A stretch of 8,051 nt of DNA from CAYMRL01 sp964473205 (GTDB lineage: Bacteria > Deinococcota > Deinococci > Deinococcales > Trueperaceae): contig CAYYOK010000143.1 in assembly GCA_964473205.1 (NCBI GenBank), positions 1 to 8,051 on the forward strand. Direction: 5' to 3'. A program made the position numbers and the translations under genes. Shown here in pieces: positions 6,972-8,051 of this stretch; the stretch's first letter is position 1, and each line of letters begins with the position of its first letter. The notes beneath the pieces are model-generated. The model was not told where the DNA came from. It saw only the letters and a program-made list of their open reading frames with translations, and did not search any database.

Positions 6972-7310
6972 CCGCTGGCCATCCAGGTGCCCTACTCGCT
7001 GCTCAGCCGCTCGGTGGAGCGCGACGTGCTGCCCATGGCGCGGGCACACGACCTCGCGATCCTGCCCTGGGGAACGCTGAGGGGCGGCAAGCTCACCGTC
7101 ATCCCGATCCTCGGCTGCCGTAGCGAACGGCAGCTGGAGGACAACCTCGGCTGCCTCGACTTCCGACTCAGCGACGCTCAGCTCGAGGCGCTGGACAGCG
7201 TCTCCGGCTTCAACCAGGACTTCCCCAACGCCTTCCTGCACAGCCAGAACGTGCGGAACCTGGTCTTCGGCGACACGTTCGCGCTGCTGGACGACCACCG
7301 CAACCGATGA
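6972..7310 (+). pseudogene. Aldo/keto reductase remnant (5'-truncated, internal deletion)
   Basis: The frame ending at TGA 7308-7310 encodes unmistakable C-terminal pieces of an aldo/keto reductase. IQVPYSLLSRSVERDVLPMAR and LAILPWGTLRGGKLT (about 6981-7097) are followed at once by VIPILGCRSERQLEDNLGCLDFRLS (from about 7098). In intact enzymes the second and third parts are separated by roughly 70-80 residues, and about 190 N-terminal residues carrying the catalytic Asp, Tyr, Lys and His precede the first. Both are missing. The two remaining blocks stay in one frame. No ribosome-binding site or credible start is seen; the piece starts about 12 nt after the lipoprotein stop, in another frame. 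The protein cannot be an active reductase. It probably decayed next to the insertion element that begins just after it, though an assembly collapse could also give the internal loss. Confidence 0.8.
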
Positions 7311-7369
7311 GTGGGTGTCATTACATCGCGTGTTTGAGTCCTTTTTGTGTTGAGACTGTTCTTGGGTAG

Positions 7370-7414
7370 ATGATGGAGGTTCCATTTCCTGTCGGGGAGA
7401 GGAACCTCCGTCAT
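7370..7414 (+). repeat. Inverted repeat / hairpin covering the transposase start codon
   Basis: ATGATGGAGGTTCC at 7370-7383 pairs with GGAACCTCCGTCAT at 7401-7414. The result is a 14-bp stem with a single T-G wobble (7374/7410) and a 17-nt loop at 7384-7400. The first two bases of the transposase ATG (7413-7415) lie in the right arm, and the purine-rich GGGGAGAGG (7394-7402) that could act as ribosome-binding site lies at the loop and stem edge. In RNA that includes both arms, the start would be occluded. Similar protection from read-through transcription is known in other insertion sequences such as IS10. Confidence 0.6.
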
Positions 7415-8051
7415 GAGATTAATCGGTTCGCCGTCGGGTTTGCGTTGGTTGGCGCGGCGTTCGTGGCCTGAGCTGCCTGTTTCGGCTCGGCGGCGGCTTG
7501 AGCTGTTGTCGTTGGTTGAGCGCTTGGTTGCGTGTGGTGACAGCGTTGCCAAGGCGTGCCGCGTGGTGGGGGTGAGCAGAGCGAGTTACTACCGGTGGCG
7601 TAGACGCGTGCGCCTTCACGGCGTCAACAGCCTTGTCGACGGCAGAGTGGGTAATCGTCGGCGGCGTTCAGCGCCTGCTCGCGCCGCTTTGCGAGAGTCG
7701 GTCTTGCAGCTGCGGCAACGCTATCCCTTGGGTAAGGAGAAGCTGCGGGTGCTGCTGAAGCGCGGTGGTGTTCAGGCTAGCGCCAGCACCATCCAGCGTG
7801 TGTTGAGCGAGCTGTTCGAGCGCGGCGTGGTTGCGCGTGTTGGTTACGCTGGTCGCTTCCGCGCCCGGCGCCGCCAGGCGGCTAAACGTTCTCATGCGCA
7901 GCGCAAACGCAGCGCTCAGCGTCCCGTGGCGCCAGGCGAGCTGGTGCAAGTCGATGCCCTGCACGATTACTCGGTTCCTGGCCGGGTCAGGTTCCAGGAG
8001 GGTGTCAGATTGTTTGTGTATAGGGTGGGTTGGAAAGGATTCTTCTGTTGT
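7413..8051 (+). CDS. Transposase with HTH and integrase (DDE) catalytic core, partial and possibly interrupted
   Basis: An open frame of 213 codons reaches the window edge. Residues about 27-66 form a helix-turn-helix (DSVAKACRVVGVSRASYYRWRRR) of the kind that opens IS481/IS3-family transposases. A second wing-like helical region (QRYPLGKEKLRVLLKRGGVQ, then STIQRVLSELFERG, about 103-138) and a very basic linker (140-170) follow. GELVQVDALH provides Asp181, the probable first acidic residue of the DDE triad. Related proteins normally continue with a strand such as FTAVD about 14 residues on. Here RVRFQ (191-195) is followed by EGVRLFVYRVGWKGFF, which does not look like the family, so the gene may be cut by another insertion at about 7998. 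ATG 7413 is chosen from the N-terminal extent and the upstream GGGGAGAGG. The second and third catalytic residues are not visible. Confidence 0.75.
   Translation, partial: MRLIGSPSGLRWLARRSWPELPVSARRRLELLSLVERLVACGDSVAKACRVVGVSRASYYRWRRRVRLHGVNSLVDGRVGNRRRRSAPARAALRESVLQLRQRYPLGKEKLRVLLKRGGVQASASTIQRVLSELFERGVVARVGYAGRFRARRRQAAKRSHAQRKRSAQRPVAPGELVQVDALHDYSVPGRVRFQEGVRLFVYRVGWKGFFCC
8000..8051 (+). mobile_element. Possible edge of a second, nested insertion element
   Basis: From GGGTGTCA at 8000-8007 the sequence becomes T- and G-rich (TTGTTTGTGTATAGG) and no longer encodes recognisable integrase. The same octamer is found at 7313-7320, at the left edge of the first element. Terminal sequences with TGTCA and TTTGTGTA resemble ends of some transposons in my memory, but I cannot name the family. 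Only 52 bases are visible, so this could also be divergence or an assembly join. Confidence 0.3.

Larger units (their letters stand above)
7316..8051 (+). mobile_element. Insertion sequence, left part (IS481/IS3-like), running off the window
   Basis: Base composition changes abruptly just after the aldo/keto reductase stop: T-rich tracts (CTTTTTGTGTTGAG) and codons such as TTG, GTT, GGT and CGT replace the C/G-ending codons of the genes to the left. A DDE/integrase-type transposase gene follows. The left end is placed at TGTCATTACATCGCG (7316) because IS481/IS3-type elements usually begin with TG; this boundary is a guess. The right end is not in the window, so inverted repeats and target duplication cannot be checked. 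Similarity to the transposase may be broken near 7997. Confidence 0.6.

Noticed and set aside
7668..7964. Minus-strand 98-residue open frame over the transposase
   Set aside because: It is the shadow of a continuous plus-strand transposase frame with HTH and GELVQVD motifs and has no recognisable family features.
1..8051. CRISPR array, tRNA or rRNA genes, or a strong intrinsic terminator
   Set aside because: No spaced direct repeats, no cloverleaf or rRNA-like stretch, and no GC stem followed by a T run were seen by eye on either strand. The only notable hairpin (7370-7414) lacks a following T tract.

Overview
The window is a high-GC, single-strand (+) chromosomal segment. It reads most naturally as a member of the Deinococcota, possibly a Truepera-like lineage. 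Three things point there. The Dxs protein carries a Deinococcus-style transketolase segment (ITPAMREGSGLVEYS followed by DVGIAEDVAV). Two genes have a TAnnnT hexamer exactly 6 nt before an ATG, the leaderless-promoter layout known from Deinococcus. The lipoproteins and GTG starts also fit. The lineage is an inference from remembered family sequences, not a search. The 10-N run inside dxs shows that this is a scaffolded draft, probably metagenomic, assembly.

Layout. Positions 1-235 hold the tail of a coiled-coil protein, probably an ABC-F ATPase. Two tiny overlapping ORFs (235-275) link its stop to the start of a fumarylacetoacetate-hydrolase-family enzyme (272-1084). A GTGA overlap leads into one continuous ORF (1081-2685) that joins a complete metallo-beta-lactamase hydrolase to a complete PurN glycinamide-ribonucleotide formyltransferase. 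A second GTGA overlap leads into purD (2682-3932). This block looks like one translationally coupled operon holding two early steps of purine synthesis: PurD makes GAR and PurN formylates it. A lipoprotein gene (3968-4660) and dxs (4670-6548, first enzyme of the MEP isoprenoid pathway) follow, each with its own apparent leaderless promoter. A second small lipoprotein gene (6541-6960) overlaps the end of dxs.

The right end is decaying accessory DNA. Positions 6972-7310 are an aldo/keto reductase remnant that has lost its N-terminal catalytic half and an internal block. From about 7311 the base composition and codon use change abruptly, becoming T-richer with many TTG, GTT and GGT codons. An insertion sequence begins there: a probable left end near 7316, a hairpin that encloses the transposase start codon, and a DDE/integrase-type transposase (7413 to the window end). 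Transposase similarity appears to stop near 7997, where a different, T-rich sequence starts with GGGTGTCA. The same octamer sits at the left edge of the first element, so a second nested insertion is suspected.

The most notable items are the MBL-PurN fusion, the leaderless promoters (one built on a stop codon), the relay of mini-ORFs before the FAH gene, the mis-sized gap in dxs, and the IS hairpin with the possible nested insertion.
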